Counted from the first letter of the stretch, positions 8,341-22,487 are shown. The stretch is 64,000 nucleotides of DNA from Ectocarpus siliculosus (GCA_000310025.1 FN649739.1:3550500-3614499), one strand, 5' to 3'. A program made the numbers and translations. Notes: a model not told the origin generated them from the letters alone.

Positions 8341-11300
8341 ATGCCAAGACCCACTTCTTCCGCGTTCAGTAGGAACGTCGACGGTAGATCGAATCCCGGG
8401 TCTCCTCGGTGGGGCGGGGCTCATGGCAGCGGTAGCAATCAAGGTCAATTCTCCGATATCACTAGTAGGCGAGGAGTAACACCGGTATCATCCCCGCAAT
8501 CATACCCTCCGCCGCCTGGCAGCGGCAGCTCGAGAGGTTCGTCCGCCAGGGACCAGCATGGATTACGTGGTACAATCACCGATATTAGCGGGCGAAATAG
8601 TTCAGGATCGGCCGGTAGCAGAGGTAGAAAAAGTATCGAAAGCGACTGTGGCGGGGGAGCGAGAGAGGAGGGTGGCGAGGATTCTGGGCGGATACGAGTT
8701 GCAGTGCGGGTGAGAGCATATTGTACCCCGTTGGCTCTCGTGCTCATCCGCTGCAAGCTACATAGTCCATATAGACTACTTACATGTGATGCGCGAGGCA
8801 CATATTCTCCTTCGTGCTTCGTAAGCAGTCTCGTGACATCTGTATGTCAAACGATACAGATATGGGTGCTTCGGTTATCCGCAATCAGAGCTTCACGTAA
8901 CGAACCGGCGCAAGACGCTCAACGAGACCCCGAGTATGGCCGCGAATGTACGGTTGACGTACGATAGAGACTATTCTGCTGTACTACATAAGTATATTGC
9001 ATACCGTGAAGACAACAACAACAACAACAACAACAACATACCGCAGTCTACATGCATATCCACATCGCCGTTGAGTGTACGGAGACTCCAACCACCTAGT
9101 CTGTATTGGATGCCAGCGTCACGATGTCATGTCTGCAATATTCTTTTCATGGCCATCGCACAGGTCCGCCCCTTTTCCGAGAAGGAAAAGCTAGCGGGAA
9201 AACGTTGTGTGATTAGCATGGCCGCCAACCAGACCAAGATCTTGGACCCGGCCTTCTTTGACTCAGAAGACGGTTCCTCCAGCCCGGGCGACCGCAGCAT
9301 GTGGTAAGAGTGTGTATGTTAGCCTGTATCAATCACATAGGCCATGTTGTATGATGCAAGAAAGTGCCACGGACAAACCACTTTCTTGTTGTCGTCGAAC
9401 TTTCCATCAACCGATTTCGACTATGTAGTTCCATGTGGGGTACTGTATCAGCCAGTTGGAATCCTTCCACGTTCACTGTTCCCGGGCTGTTGATGAGAGA
9501 CGAGCTGAGAACCAATAATTGAACACGGTGCATGAACAACGCTTTTGCGGTTCAAAGCTGGGAGCCCGCGTGCAACCGGGCGATGACCGACATACGTCCA
9601 GTAAGACCCGACGTCCTCACGTTGAATACACGTGTTTTAAAGGGCACACACATGTGTCGATCGCCTTGAAACTTGTGGCACACGCTTTCTGCTGCACACG
9701 TTTTGTGCTTCTTTGAACTAACCATGCAGGGAGCGGACGTTCAACTTTGACCACAGCTTTTGGAGCCACTCTTCTGCGGGGCGGGGGTTGGGTGGGGGGC
9801 GTTTCTCTAGCCAGGCGGACGTGCATCAAGCTCTAGGGATATTTTTGTTAGACAACGCCTGTCGAGGATTCAACTGCTCCCTTTTCGCCTACGGTAGGTG
9901 AATGCCGGCTGTTGCTGCAATTAACACCTGGCTCTTGTCCTGTGAGGTACTATCGACTATGGTTCATGAGGTGCGCGGAACCTGGCGCTACCCTAGCCTA
10001 TTCTGTGTGATTGTTTTTAGCGGAACACGTACCTGACGGTTGTCCTAGGACAAAGCTATTTCGCTCGAAGATTTAGCCAATACCGTCCACACGCACGGAT
10101 CGCCGGCGAAACCATCACCAGGACAAACCGGTTCCGGGAAGACATACACCATGCTTGGTGACAGCTCGGACCTAACTTCGGCTGCCGGGGAAGGAACGGC
10201 AGGCCTTATCCCTCGCATCTGCGTTGAGTTGTTTGAGCGATTTGGGCTCTCCAACAGTCGGGAAGCGGACTGTCGGGGTGCCGCTGAGAATGCCTTCCGA
10301 AAGAGCGGTCAGGCATCGATCCAAGTCTCCTTTTGCGAGGTGAGGTAGCTGTCGGTGGGACTGCCGCCCAGAGAGGAAGGTGTTTCTCTACGTTAGACTC
10401 TTCGACGGTGTCCTGCGAGTGGTGTTTTACTTTGTCCTGAACTCCCACAAGCGAATCTTTGTCGCAGCCAACTCGTGGCACAAGTGCTGCGTGTTTGGCA
10501 CTTGTTTCAGTCGTAGTCCCGATATACCGCGGTGTAGTGACAGGCAATGATGACCGCGGTATATCGAGAACCACACTAGTCAGTGTCCGGGAAATATTGC
10601 TTTTAGTGTGGTAGCCAAAATCGCGTGACAATCAAGCGACTATAACCGCGGTATATCGGGGCCACCACTGTACGTACTCTTCACGCCCGGCAGGCACACA
10701 AATACTCTGGAGGCAAACACTACATGACTTTGCATGTCCCTTGTGTTTTGGTGGTTTGGCAGATATACAACGAGCAGGTTCGGGATCTCTTCGCCGAGGG
10801 AGGTAGCGGGCACGGTTTGAGGGTGCGCGAGCACCCCACGAAAGGAGCGTTCGTTGAGGGGCTCTCGGCGAGGCCGGTGGTGTGCTACCAGCAGGTGCAG
10901 CAGCTGCTCGAGGACGGCATGTCCGCCAGGTGATTGCTTTCGAATGCTGCCATGCGACGCTGCGAGCGTTTGTTGCTCGACCTTGAGGGCTGCTGTAATA
11001 TGGCCCTAAGTCAACAAACGGTGCTGTTCGAACCTACCGAAAAGATCAACGTACCACGATGCGTTCAAACCGAGAACGCAACGCAAGACTACAGCGTATA
11101 TAATATCCCGTGCGTGATTGTGACATGAAACTCGGTTGGTAGACAACCTATCCAATTCTTGAACCTCCCTCGACTTGTCATCACGCGTCGAGTTGTGTTA
11201 CCCTCTGTTCTCCAGAGCCACTGCGGCGACGGCGATGAACGAAGTATCTTCTCGCTCACACGCAATCTTCACCATCCACATCACGGTCACGTTCACCACC

Positions 11301-14300
11301 AAGCTCTCTCATGGCGAAAGGGAAGGCAAGGGAGGAGCCGAGGAAGGAGATGCCGAAGACGACGTCAGGTGGGAAAGGTTTCTCGTGCTACACCGTTCTA
11401 TGCAGTTAAAAAGGCGCGTGCACTTGGCTATTTCAATTTAACGAGGGGAAGAAACCGCCGGGCCATATCTATCTTGAGGGGTGTGGCAAGGGGAAGACAA
11501 GACGTGCATTGTCGTAGGCTGCGCCGCGCGAACGTATCGACGGATGGCGAAAATTCAGAACGGTTTCGACTGACACTTACGAAGAGAGCCAATTCCTTAA
11601 GAGTAGGACTGGCCCCATCTCATGCCCGTTGTGGAGTAAATATTCTCCAAAACATGGACGTCATTCTTGGTTTGTTTGCGTAGACAACGCACATGCATTA
11701 GACCTGCTACGAGCAACAAACCAGGATACAAGGAACGAGCGCACTTCCGACTAAGCGTGTCACTTTTTTCTTTCCCAACAGCTCTCGGAGTAGCAAGATC
11801 TGCCTGGTTGACCTCGCCGGATCTGAGAGGGCCAATGCGACGGGGGCTAAGGGCGACAGGCTTCGGGAAGCGGCTAACATCAACAAGAGCCTCTCAACGC
11901 TGGGCGACGTGAGCGTTACATACTGAAAGCCGTCATGGTAGAGGTCATCAAGCATTCCGTAGTGCCGTACCTTTTTTGCGAAAAGGGAGAGAATGGCAAC
12001 AGCATCCTAGAATCCGGCGGCGCATTATCATTCAAATGCGACCTGGTGATAGTGCGGCTTCACCTTGTAGGACGTCCGCATTCGCGTTAATCACCTACAT
12101 CCGCGATGCACAGTCTCTTGAAGCATCTCTGTGTCTGACCTAAAACTCAATGCCACTGAAACCGGTTTCAATTCGTTGCGGGTAAAATAGGGTCGTTCGT
12201 TCTTCGATGCCCCGTGATCCAGGTAATCAAAGCGCTGGCAAAGAAGGCAGATTCCGGGCGGGGAAGTGGAGGCGGAGGAGCGAGCAGCAACAACAGCAGC
12301 AACAGCGAGAGTTTTATTCCGTACCGGTGAGCCACTCGGGCAAATCGCAGCGGCGTGGCAGCATCGGTAACGAACAAGCTACAGAGGATTTCGACGCTGA
12401 AGATCTTCAAGCAGTCTATCTTCCAGCCTACAGCGTTGTTCCTCCGCTTACCTGCTGCACAAGCTTGAGCTGTGGTCCAGAACACTCGTTGATGTGTCGT
12501 GCGGCTAGCCTACCATCCACCAGACCTTTCCTCCAAACACCATGCGGGTCGCCGACAACATCTTAACATGTTTGAGAACCCACACGTCATGCCTTCGGCT
12601 TCTGCACTCAGCGCGTACCTTCAATATACCCATATTGCAATCTCAGAAAAGTGGTCCTTCGATGATGTGGTTTCCTTGAAAACCACGCATGTAAACAGAA
12701 CTTACTTCCGTTTCACCCCCAGCTATTGTATTTGTAAGTAAGACACATAGAAGTCCCAAGAGAAGGGCGTCAAGGAGATTAGTCATTCGTAGACCCACTC
12801 CTTCCGGAACACGGCCTCTTTCTCCAAAGGGAAACATTCTTTGAAACATTCTTTGAGTTAAGAGGGACAGGTCGGGGTGTCTCCAGTGTACGAGACACGC
12901 CAAGACGATGGGAATCGAATGTATATTTGCCTTACTCAACGGTCGGCGGAGCCCGCCAAAACCGCCAGTCTGCCGTAGCGTTCTCTCCCTGGAGTGTTTG
13001 TGGGATATGTTAGAGGTACACCTATATTTCTGTCCATCTCAGGGAGAGTGTTGGCTACATATGAGTTAGAAAGGAATACAAATGCCCTATTGCCTGTTCG
13101 TCCAGGAACTCGATGTTAACATGGCTCCTCAAGGACAGCATCGGAGGAAACTCGAAGACGGTCATGCTCGCCGCGATTTCCCCTGTGGCAGAGGCCTACC
13201 AGGAGACCATGAGCACCCTCAGGTACCTGCCTCCATCTTCCACCACGTTCCCTCCCCACCAGAATGCGCTCGGGTCGGCGAACTGCGTTTGTCACTGCTT
13301 TGTCTCTCTACCCCCTTCACGTGGGGGATAGGTGTGTTTGGTTCTTGTCAGGGGTTACTCGAGGCGTTGACGGGAATGGAGACAAAAAATCGCTTACTGA
13401 AAACCACTTTCTACGCCTTCCAAAAGCGTGCATTCGTTCGGAATTCATCGCTACTCCACGAAGGCAATTAGTATTTCTCTCGCTATTCGATTCCCCTGCC
13501 CTTGCCCCAAATCGATTGGGCCGCCCAACGAATACGCAAATGAAAAAGGTACGTCGAGCGGGCAAAGGACATCGTCAATTCCATCGCCATAAACGACGCC
13601 AACGCCAACCCGTTGGTTGGAAAACTGAGGGAGGAAGTTCGTGCGTTGCAGGAGCTGCTCGAGGAGAAGGAAGTGGGCATCGCTGAGCACAAGGTGGGCA
13701 CTTTGACGGTTTGCGAAACACGGAAATCGGTAACGATGTTATGCCTGGTACAAGTACTATCGCACGCAACTCGGATAGCTCCGGCATTTCCCGTGTACTG
13801 TACTTCACTAACGAATGATCCCCGTGCGGTGTGGCCTCGCTTTCTTTCATGACCAACACCCGGTTCGAAGAACGACGAAGAACATCCCTCACTCTCTCTG
13901 TTCCAGCTAACGTTTTGTGTCAGAAATGTAGCACTCGTGGCCTACGACACCGGAGCTCTGGAGCTCTGGAGCAGGCAACACCTCAGATCATGGTCCTTGC
14001 GAGTATTTTTCCCAGGATTTGGTTTTTTTACGAAGCTTAAACTGCCCCGCTCGTACTTCGTCTGCCCGTGTTGCAATGCCGGAACGATGATCATATCACG
14101 TCGATCGATGCCCACAGGCGAAAGAGGCTATGCTCACCGCGGCGCTTGAAAGGTGAGCAACGGCTGCCGAACAAGGATTATTACAGTATTGCTGTACATG
14201 AATATGTCGTGCTTCAGAGTGAAACATGTCCCCGCTGCAAATGGCTTTCGAGGCAGAAAACGAATTTTGAAGATATGAACCTCATCACATCACGCCATGA

Positions 14301-17300
14301 CTAGAGTAGTTTGCCCTCAAATGGTCGCCCTGTTTCCTAGCGTTGAAGTCGCGCAAGTGGCAAGTGTACGCGTAGCAATACCAGGCCTCAATCTCACCCT
14401 TCGCCCACATACACACACCCAGAAAGCATTCCAACTATTCTATCGTTGTCTTCTTTTCCCGGCGTCGCTACCCTCACCTACTACAACTCCGGGACGTCCA
14501 CCACAAACACGTCGTCTCGACGGGAGTTTTTTAACGCCTTGCTTCTGCCGTAAAGTACGACCAAGATCCACTTCAAACCTAGAGCGCGTTTAGTTCACCG
14601 TGGCAATATTGATGCAGGAATTATTGACTGATACGGAATGTGTTCGAAGCGTCTTCCAGGCTGGCAAAGACAGATATATCGCGAAAAATAAACATCTATT
14701 CGTTGCTTCCGCAATAACTCTCTGCTGCAGTAAGGCAAGATTTTTTCGCTGTACAGAGCAGAGGCGGACACACCCACCGTCTCTTCCACCTCCATTAACC
14801 AACCTGCCCCACAGAGCACGTGAGGGCGACGACGACAAAGTTCTGCGAGCACTGGCGGACGCCGACGACCTCCAAGCCGCCCTTCAGGCCGAGAGGAAAG
14901 ACAAAGAGAGCCTCGAAGCAGCGTCGGCGAAGCAGGCTCGGAGCCAGGAGCGGAAGCACGCAAGAGAGCTCCAACAGCAGGCGGGTCGCCACGCGGCAGA
15001 CTTCGAGGCAAGCCAGAAGCAACACGAGGAGGAGATGAGCAGGTGAACAACAACAGAATATGAATGAACGTTAGCTGGCCAACGGACAAATCAATATGCT
15101 CGTTTGAGTATCATCTACGAGTGACGTCGTTGTACTGTGCTCTAGGTTGCCCGTATTACTCCTCCTAGATCTGTAGAGGCAAGCATTACGGGTTAGGAAT
15201 GAAAAGGGAATCCTGGTCATTCCCGGGAAGGGTCTGAAGCGACCAGCAAGAAGAGGATCCCAATTATGATAGTGGATAGAACGAGAAAACGATCAGCAAA
15301 GCTTGCTTCCCTCGGCCAAACTCGTCGACTTTCACATCATGTCATGGGTTTTAGGATGCATAGGGTAGGTGAGCTTGCCAGTTGTGTTATTCGCGTGACC
15401 TCACAAAGTGGTCCAAGCTTTTACGAAAAACACCTTGACAAGTACCCCGCGCTGGGAGACGAATCTAAACTACTTGTGCATCTGCGGATGAATGTTGTGT
15501 GTGGCCGAATAGGGCCCGAGAAGAAGCCGCGCAGATGCTGGCGTGCGAGGTGGGTCTAGCCAAAGACCAAGCTGTCAAAGAACGGGAAAGCTTGCGAGCA
15601 GAGTGCGAAGAAGCGGCGAAAGCAGAACACCTAGCGGTGGCGAAATCTCACCAGGAGGAGATAGAGGGGATTTTAAAACAGCACAGGACCGAGATCGAGA
15701 GACAGTCACAGGAGTCGGTCGATGCTGCAGCCCATGCCGCCGAATCCGCCGCCACTGAACTGTCAGAGTTACGGGCGAAACATGCCATCGACGTTGCCGA
15801 TAGTACTGCGGCGGCAGAGGCACGGCAAGCCCAAGAAATTCAGCGCCTGCGCGAAGAATTCGACCGGGAGAAGGAAAGCATGAAAACAGCGACGAACGAA
15901 GCAAGACTCGCGGAGGAGGCAGCACGGGACACGGAGATGCAGGAGAGAATAGCCACAGCTACCGCTGCTGCGAACAAGGCTAGAGAAGCCGCCATTCAGG
16001 AGTTGCGTGACCAGAACGACAGATCTTTCGAAGAACTGAGCAAGGTACACGCCGTGGCCGTCAAGGCTGCGGTCGAGGAGGCCACGGAGCGCCTGCGCGT
16101 CGAGCACGAGAACGAAATGGCGGCCGCACGATCCGCCGCAGATACCACCCTCAAAGAATCGCGCCTGGAGGAGGCCAGGCTGTCGGAGAAGACACACGCC
16201 GCTGACGCGGAAGCTCTCAACCAACGTTATGAATCCGAGCTAGACGCGCTGAGGCTGGCCAGCGAGGCCGCCCTTGAGAAGGGCCAGCGCGATGCCGACG
16301 CTAAACTCGCGGCGCGCGTGCGAGAAGCCGCCGAGGATGCCTCCGTGATGCAGGCGGAATCCGCGAGGACCCTCCAAGCCCTGAAAGACTCCCACATCGA
16401 GGAGCTCGCCACAGCGAACCGAGAGTACGACTCAAGGCTGAAGCGAGCCGTGGACGAGGAGAGGTCCAAGGCTAAGGTGGAACAAGCGGACGCGACCGAG
16501 GCGCTCAGGGCTGAGGCGGACGAGGCGAGAGCCGTTGCGGAGCACGAGCACCGGGAGGAGATCCGTGCGGTGGAGGAACGACTCGAGGCGGAAATCAAAG
16601 CCCTTGTCGATGACAGTGAGCTCAGAGAGAGGGAGTCCGTTGAGGCACTCACGGCGGAGAATGAGACCTCGGCGGCTGAGGCCAAAGCTAGGCACGAAGG
16701 TGCTCTTGCGGCTGCCGAGGAACGCTGGCGAGATGCCGCCGAAGCTGCAGCCGTGGCCGCAGAAAAGAAAAGGACGGCGGACGTCGAAGCCGCCGAACTT
16801 CGAGCCTCGGAGGCTTTCGCGAAGCTTCAAACTCAAGCAGCAGCGACGCTTGCTGCTGATCAAGAGAAGAGCCGAGATGAGATGCGCCGGATAGAAAAGC
16901 AGCACGAGGCGAATGCCGAGGCTGTCCGAGCTGCAGCGGAGGAAAAGCGAGCAACAGATCTCGCAGCCGCTGATAACTTGTTGTCCCGCTCTTTGTCCGA
17001 CGCTCAGAACGAGCGGGCGGGCGCGATAGCGGCGTTGGATACCCAACATAGAGAAGCGCTGGCTCTATCCGAAGCAACGCACGAAGATGAGGTGGCCCGC
17101 TTGGTGGCTGATGCAGAGGACAGGCTGTCCCGCTCCTTGGTGCAGACTGAGAACGGGCATCGAGCAGCGATGGAGGCTCTAGACGCACAACACAGAGAAG
17201 CGTTGGCCGTTCGTGATGCGACGCACAGGCAGGCGATGGATAGCTTAGCCGCTGACGCCCAGAGAGAGGCAGAGGCAGCCGCGCGCAAAGCAGAGGAAAA

Positions 17301-19669
17301 GCTTGTGTCGGCGCTGTCAGCGATCAAGTCGGAAACGGAGGCGACCACCGCAGCTCAAGACGCACGGCAGCGAGACGAACTGCGCAAAGTTCAAGAAGGG
17401 TTCGAAGCCGAAGCACTTCGAGCCGCCACTGCGGCTGAGAACCGGAGGGAGGCCAATCTCGCCGCCCTCCGCCAAGAAGTCGCCCAGGGGGAAGAGAAGA
17501 CCAAAGAGGTGTCGGAATCGGCGGAGCAGCGTATCGCAGCATTAAGCGAGAAGATGGTCGAACTGAAAGAGGCGCACAAGGAGGAGCTCATCAGACTCAG
17601 CGAATGGCACACCGCGGCGGTAGGCGAAGCCGAAAAACGTCATGCTGCAGAACTTTCCGACGCTGAAAGTACTTACAGAACTTCCGCGGACACCATCCGC
17701 GTGGAGATGGCCGAACAAAAGGCAGAGTTCGTTTCGAAGCACTTGCTCGAGATGCGCAAGGTTAAAGAGGCCGGTGTTGCCGAACTCCAGCGCGCTTCCC
17801 GAGAGGCCGAAGAGCGAAGCGCGGCGCAGCAGCTTAAGGCAGCCTCGGAGTTGGACGAGGCAAAGGCGGCCCATCTGCGCGACCTGCAGGCGGCGGCTGC
17901 GTCAGCAGAGGAGGCCAGAAAGGCAGAGTTCGAGGCGGCGCAGGACACGCTCGCGTCGACGACGTCCGAGCTGAAATCGGAAATTGCCAGGCTCGAGGAG
18001 CAGCACCGAGACGACCTGCAGGGGAAGATCGCCGAAGCGCGGGAGGCCGAGAGCAACGCCCACGCCAAGGGCCTCGCCGACACCATCGCAGAAGCGGACG
18101 CGGTCCACGAAAGGAAGCTCGAAGACTCCCTTCAAGTGGAACGGTCCTCTCACGCAGCGGCGCTCTCCGCCATCAGCGAACAGCACGAGGCGGAGCGAGA
18201 AGCTGCGGCAACAGAAATCAACAATCTCCGCGAAAGTCTCCAATCGGAACATCGGCTTGCCGTCGACGCTCTCGAGGAGGCCCACCGCGTCGCAATAGAG
18301 AGGTCGGAGGAGAGCAGCAAGAAGGTAGTCGAAGAGCTAGAAGTGAAGGTTGAAGCTGCGCAGACGGCCGCCGCGGACGCACAAGCTTCCGCCAACGAGC
18401 TTGAGACCCGCGCGGAGGCGTTGGACGAGATGCTAAAGGCTTCGGTGGGCTCCAACGAGCAGGAATTGGCCGGGCACCGCAGTCGTGTGGCGCAGTTGCA
18501 GGGCTTCGTCGCTCGGCGAGAGGCGGCCGTAGCTTCGGCCTCCACGGATGACAACGGCGACAGCGCCAACCTGTCTCCCGCCGCTTCCCGTTCCCTGCAG
18601 CAAAGAGTCTCTGACCTCCGCGCATTGGCCGTCGGCGCCGGGGCGGCTGGTCTGAAAGTCGGCGGCGGAGAGACGGGACTCGCAACATTCGCGAGCACTG
18701 GATTGGTGGAAGGGTTGACCATGGAGAAGTACGCCGAGGAGTTGGAGGTCGTACTCGTACGCGCGACCGTGGAAGCGGCAACGGCAAGACAGGACCACTT
18801 GGAAGCCGACTTGCAGTGCCAGGGAGTCACGAGGCAACTTGTGGGCCTCAAGGTGAACAGAATGTCAACTGCCCGTTGTCTTGAGAGATACCGTACGAGG
18901 AACATTTCGTACCGGAGCACAAGCCAATGGACGAATCGCTTGCGTTGATACTCGTCATCGCTTAGTAGAACCGACCTCCGACAAGGAATCGTGCGACAAG
19001 TTAACCGGCTCTAGAAGCAAATAATTTTGCACTTTTGTCGCGCTTATATTATGTGCGGGCACTCATGAAACGATGGAGGCAGTTGCTAAAACCCCGACTG
19101 TCAAACCCGTTCACGCTGGCATCTACCGTTAGCAAGCCCCAAACATTCCATCCTCACGACCGGACGTCAGTAGACGTCTTCCTTTGAGCGGGTGAACCTT
19201 GCACAGTTCACCCAACCCTACTCCTTCATGCTGGGTGAATTAGCACGCAAGACCATGTACGTCTTGCAGTTTCCATGATGTTCTACTGTGCGGGCAAGCG
19301 TGCCCCTGACGTTTAAACCTTTGTCCCACCCCCAACGACGTGTCTCAGCTGGTGCACGCGCAGCTTCGCGAATGCCTCGAAGACACCCAAGTAAAGCTCG
19401 AGCATAAGTCCCAGAGCGCGGCACGAAGGCTCCTGAACTCGGCCGCCCGACTAGCCTACGAGTTTGCCAAACCCGATCGATTTTCAACGAGCCCTCCCCG
19501 GTCTCCAAAGTCCACCAAACCGAGAGCAATGAACCGACAGAATTCCGCCAGCCGGTCCCCGCGTTCCCGCGCCAGGGGCATTGCTGGCCGGCGAAACAAA
19601 GCGCCACAGCAAGAGGGGGAGGCCGTCTCGAACGAGCAGGTCCCGATCGACTTCAGCGCTACCTTGTAA
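8341..19669 (+). CDS. Kinesin-3-like motor protein with very long coiled coil (14 exons, 1875 aa)
   Basis: Exons: 8341-8709, 9164-9303, 9730-9893, 10122-10339, 10763-10929, 11216-11368, 11782-11908, 12223-12326, 13106-13222, 13549-13693, 14118-14152, 14815-15042, 15513-18852, 19349-19669; all phases agree. Residues 1-117 are Ser/Gly-rich. The motor spans about 118-530: [11 protein letters not shown]-loop GQTGSGKT (225-232), switch I NEVSSRSH (361-368), switch II DLAGSE (414-419), and a neck with ERAKDIVN. The phrases [15 protein letters not shown] and ERAKDIVN are typical of kinesin-3. It should be a microtubule motor. After the motor comes an Ala/Glu/Lys/Arg coiled coil to about residue 1750, mostly in one 3340-bp exon, then a basic Ser/Arg-rich tail. 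I see no FHA or PH domain. The loop before the LT motif has a Gly/Ser/Asn insertion (exon 8), and the usual DSKLT reads NSMLT. The first ATG with a plausible frame is 8341. Confidence 0.9.
9012..9038 (+). repeat. (AAC)9 microsatellite in kinesin intron 1
   Basis: An uninterrupted trinucleotide run in non-coding sequence between kinesin exons 1 and 2. Confidence 0.9.
10508..10670. mobile_element. MITE-like inverted-repeat element in kinesin intron 4
   Basis: The left end cagtcgtagtcccgatatac and the reverse complement of the right end (cagtggtggccccgatatac) agree over most positions and both continue into cgcggt. An inner copy of ccgcggtatatcg lies at 10553-10566, and accacact (10570-10577) pairs with agtgtggt (10604-10612). 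The whole 163 bp can fold on itself and has no ORF. Small non-autonomous DNA transposons look like this, and the CAGT ends recall pogo/Tc1-type elements. I do not see a clean TA duplication at both ends. Confidence 0.55.
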
Positions 19670-22487
19670 CCGAACGGAAGAAGGCCGAGACTACGGTGAT
19701 TTTCGTGGCCAACAGTGTGATCGACAAGCCACGAGGTTCGCGTTCGCGGCCGGTGTGCATATTCATTTGCCGTCGTTGCCCGCGGGAGTTTTGCGCGGTG
19801 CAATGGGATTGCCTACACGTGTATAGCACCACAACGAATTGGTGACACGATGATGAGGGATGGGCATCAGTACGCCCGGACAGTCGCATGCAACGTTAAG
19901 TCAGGGACAGGTAGACCCTTTGTGCGTAGGGGGTTCGCATTGGTCTTTCTTTGACGTTGTCCGTAGGAGCTGGAGTATGCGTGCTTAAAAATGGGGGATT
20001 TAGACCTGCGTTGCATGTTTTGCTTATGCGCATACCGTAGATTCGACTCGGAAGCCGAAGCTTTGCAGCGAAGACTACATTGGCGAAGTTGATATTATTA
20101 TTCTTGTAGGCGAAACTTGTCACTGCAACAACGAGGGCCATGAATGACCCTGAGTACGGCCGGCGACTCCTCTTAGGGCTTCTTAGGGGCAGGCCAACTA
20201 CAGTACATGTGTACAGGAAGATTTACGGAAGTCAAGTCGTTCTGGATTGCCTTCTCGATTAACCCGTTCATCGAGGCGGGAGTGTGGTGACTCTGGATTG
20301 CGATTGCCGCTCGGTAAGGTCTCTGGTGGATTGCGAGAAACATCTTGGCCTTGATTGCGCTCGGCTCTGGATCGGGCGTAAGCATGCCCAGACAAACAAC
20401 ATTTGCGGATATATCAATCACAAGGTACCTGTTTTCCATTGATTTCCCTCGCGTCACGTTACAAAACGCCTTCAATCGGGGTTGCTCGAGGACAGCAAGA
20501 CCCCTGGACCAAGCCAGTCGTTGCCAACTCTGTTGCTGTCATGCCTGGCCAGGCGAACACCCAAGCGGCCGGTCGCAAAGGGCGAAACTTGACCCTCAGG
20601 ATGCACACGTGTCGATTCGGTTCCCATCGCCAAACAACGTGCACAACACACGACACCCGCAAAGAGAGAAACAACGCAGAACCAACCTGCATGGGGTAGT
20701 GACTTTGACAGCGGCCTTCTTCCCAATCGCATCTAATATAATATCACAGCACAAACGAAAGACATCGCGCGCCGACTACTGAACAACAGAGATCGGGCAT
20801 CCGCTCCTTTCAAACGGGACAGCATGGTGCAGTGCTTTCTCGCTCTATATTTTCCCGAGCGCCGGCGGGCAAGCGTTAAAACTAAAAAAATCAGTACGGA
20901 CGGAAGAACGATCGCCGCAAGAACGAGGCACGGGAGAAGACAAGACAGGATATCACCAAGCTCATGCAAACAGCGTCAGTGTGTGGGGTACACTCGCCCC
21001 CATTTCACCTCATTGATGCTTGGAGTTCATCACTATCTCCACTGCTTTTCATGCATCGACAACATGGCATCGGGTATCGTACGTTCGAGTGTCAAATAAT
21101 GCGCCTGAGGGTCGGATGGCAATGCTCTCTAGCGACGATTGCTAACCGCCATCTCGCCCGCCGATTCCCCGATCTAGACGACAACCCCCATCGAGGGAAA
21201 GAGCGATAGCAACGCGCGACGTTCCCACTCTCACAAGGCCGGTTCTGCAGTAGCGTCGACCCTTGGTTGCCGTGCCGAAAAAAGTCAGATTCTCCAACTT
21301 GACAGGAAGCACCAACGCCCTCACCCGATCAATGCTTCGACTGCTCCGAACAAAAACAGGCTGCTCGTTGCACCCAGTCGGGCGAAGAAAAGGTCAACTC
21401 CCGTCTACTACGGTCTGTCGGATGGTTGCACTAAATGCTTACGGTTGCACTAAATGCTGAGGTTGACAGAGAGGCCGAGGTTGCCCGGGCCGACCCCATG
21501 CGTGAACCCTTGCGCTCCCAACATGGAGCTGTACTCGTCCGGTACACAGGTCATCTGCTAGACGAGACGGCAGAGAAGGAACGGAACGCAACAAGAGAAA
21601 ACACAATGAACGAACGTCAATATACATACCCACAAGTGATACCTCCGGAGCAGAGCAGGCTTGCTAATGAGAGCACAGCAGTGTCATTAAGGGGTGTAGC
21701 AAGATGAAAAAAAAGCAAGCAGCAGGACCAACTCATAGCTGGCTGCCTGCTGGCCGTGGTGTGAGGTTTCGCAAGCTCTAACAACCCACACAAAGATGAT
21801 GACGTGCTTTGTACTCGAAGAGCCCAGCGAACCTCATCGAACTAAAAACAAACAAGTACAAATCTGCAATGAGTCTTATTAGAACAGAACGATACATACC
21901 ACCCTGTGAGCTATGGTAGTATAAGAGTCGGGATATATATTTTGTTGGTGCGCGCCTTGGTAAAAAAGCCTTCGAGTTAAAAGACGACAGCAGAACCTTG
22001 TGGTTTCACCACCGCGGCCGCATGCACGCCAAAGCGCCAACCATCAAAAAAGAAACGAGAGAAAAATCGGGCCCTGACAGGCACCAAGCGCTCGCTTCCT
22101 TCAACTTCTCCGGACGGGGTGGAGACACCGACAACATTTCGACGACAAGCAACAAGCTTGCAGCACCCGTAGCATCTGTGTGATGAAGAAAAATACAGCG
22201 GAATGTCTCCAAACCAGATTTACAGACGTCTGTTCGTGATTACTTGCTAGAAATGCGGCGAGGAAATGTCCATTCCTGGAAAATGAGCATCAACACTTGG
22301 GCCGGCCAAGCATAATGCGCAAAGGGGGGCCGTGTCTCCGCTATAACACTCTCGACAACCCAGGGTCTGGCATACCGAAACATCACGCACAACTGCAGAA
22401 ACACAAAAAAGGGAACCGTAGAAGACGGGTTTGATAGTGCTCGGCTGACGCAACGAACCCGCCACCAATTTATGCTAGACCCTTCAT
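19670..22487. other. Intergenic region between convergent genes
   Basis: This follows the kinesin stop and holds the 3' untranslated parts of the kinesin and of the minus-strand gene ending near 22488. A minus-strand frame at 20475-20173 (100 codons) and several plus-strand frames are open, but none has domain features, good splice sites or a match to a family I know. I see no RNA gene. Confidence 0.4.

Noticed and set aside
16227-18920. Several long minus-strand and alternative-frame ORFs inside the kinesin
   Set aside because: They are shadows of the 3340-bp coiled-coil exon, whose regular Ala/Glu/Arg codons keep other frames open.
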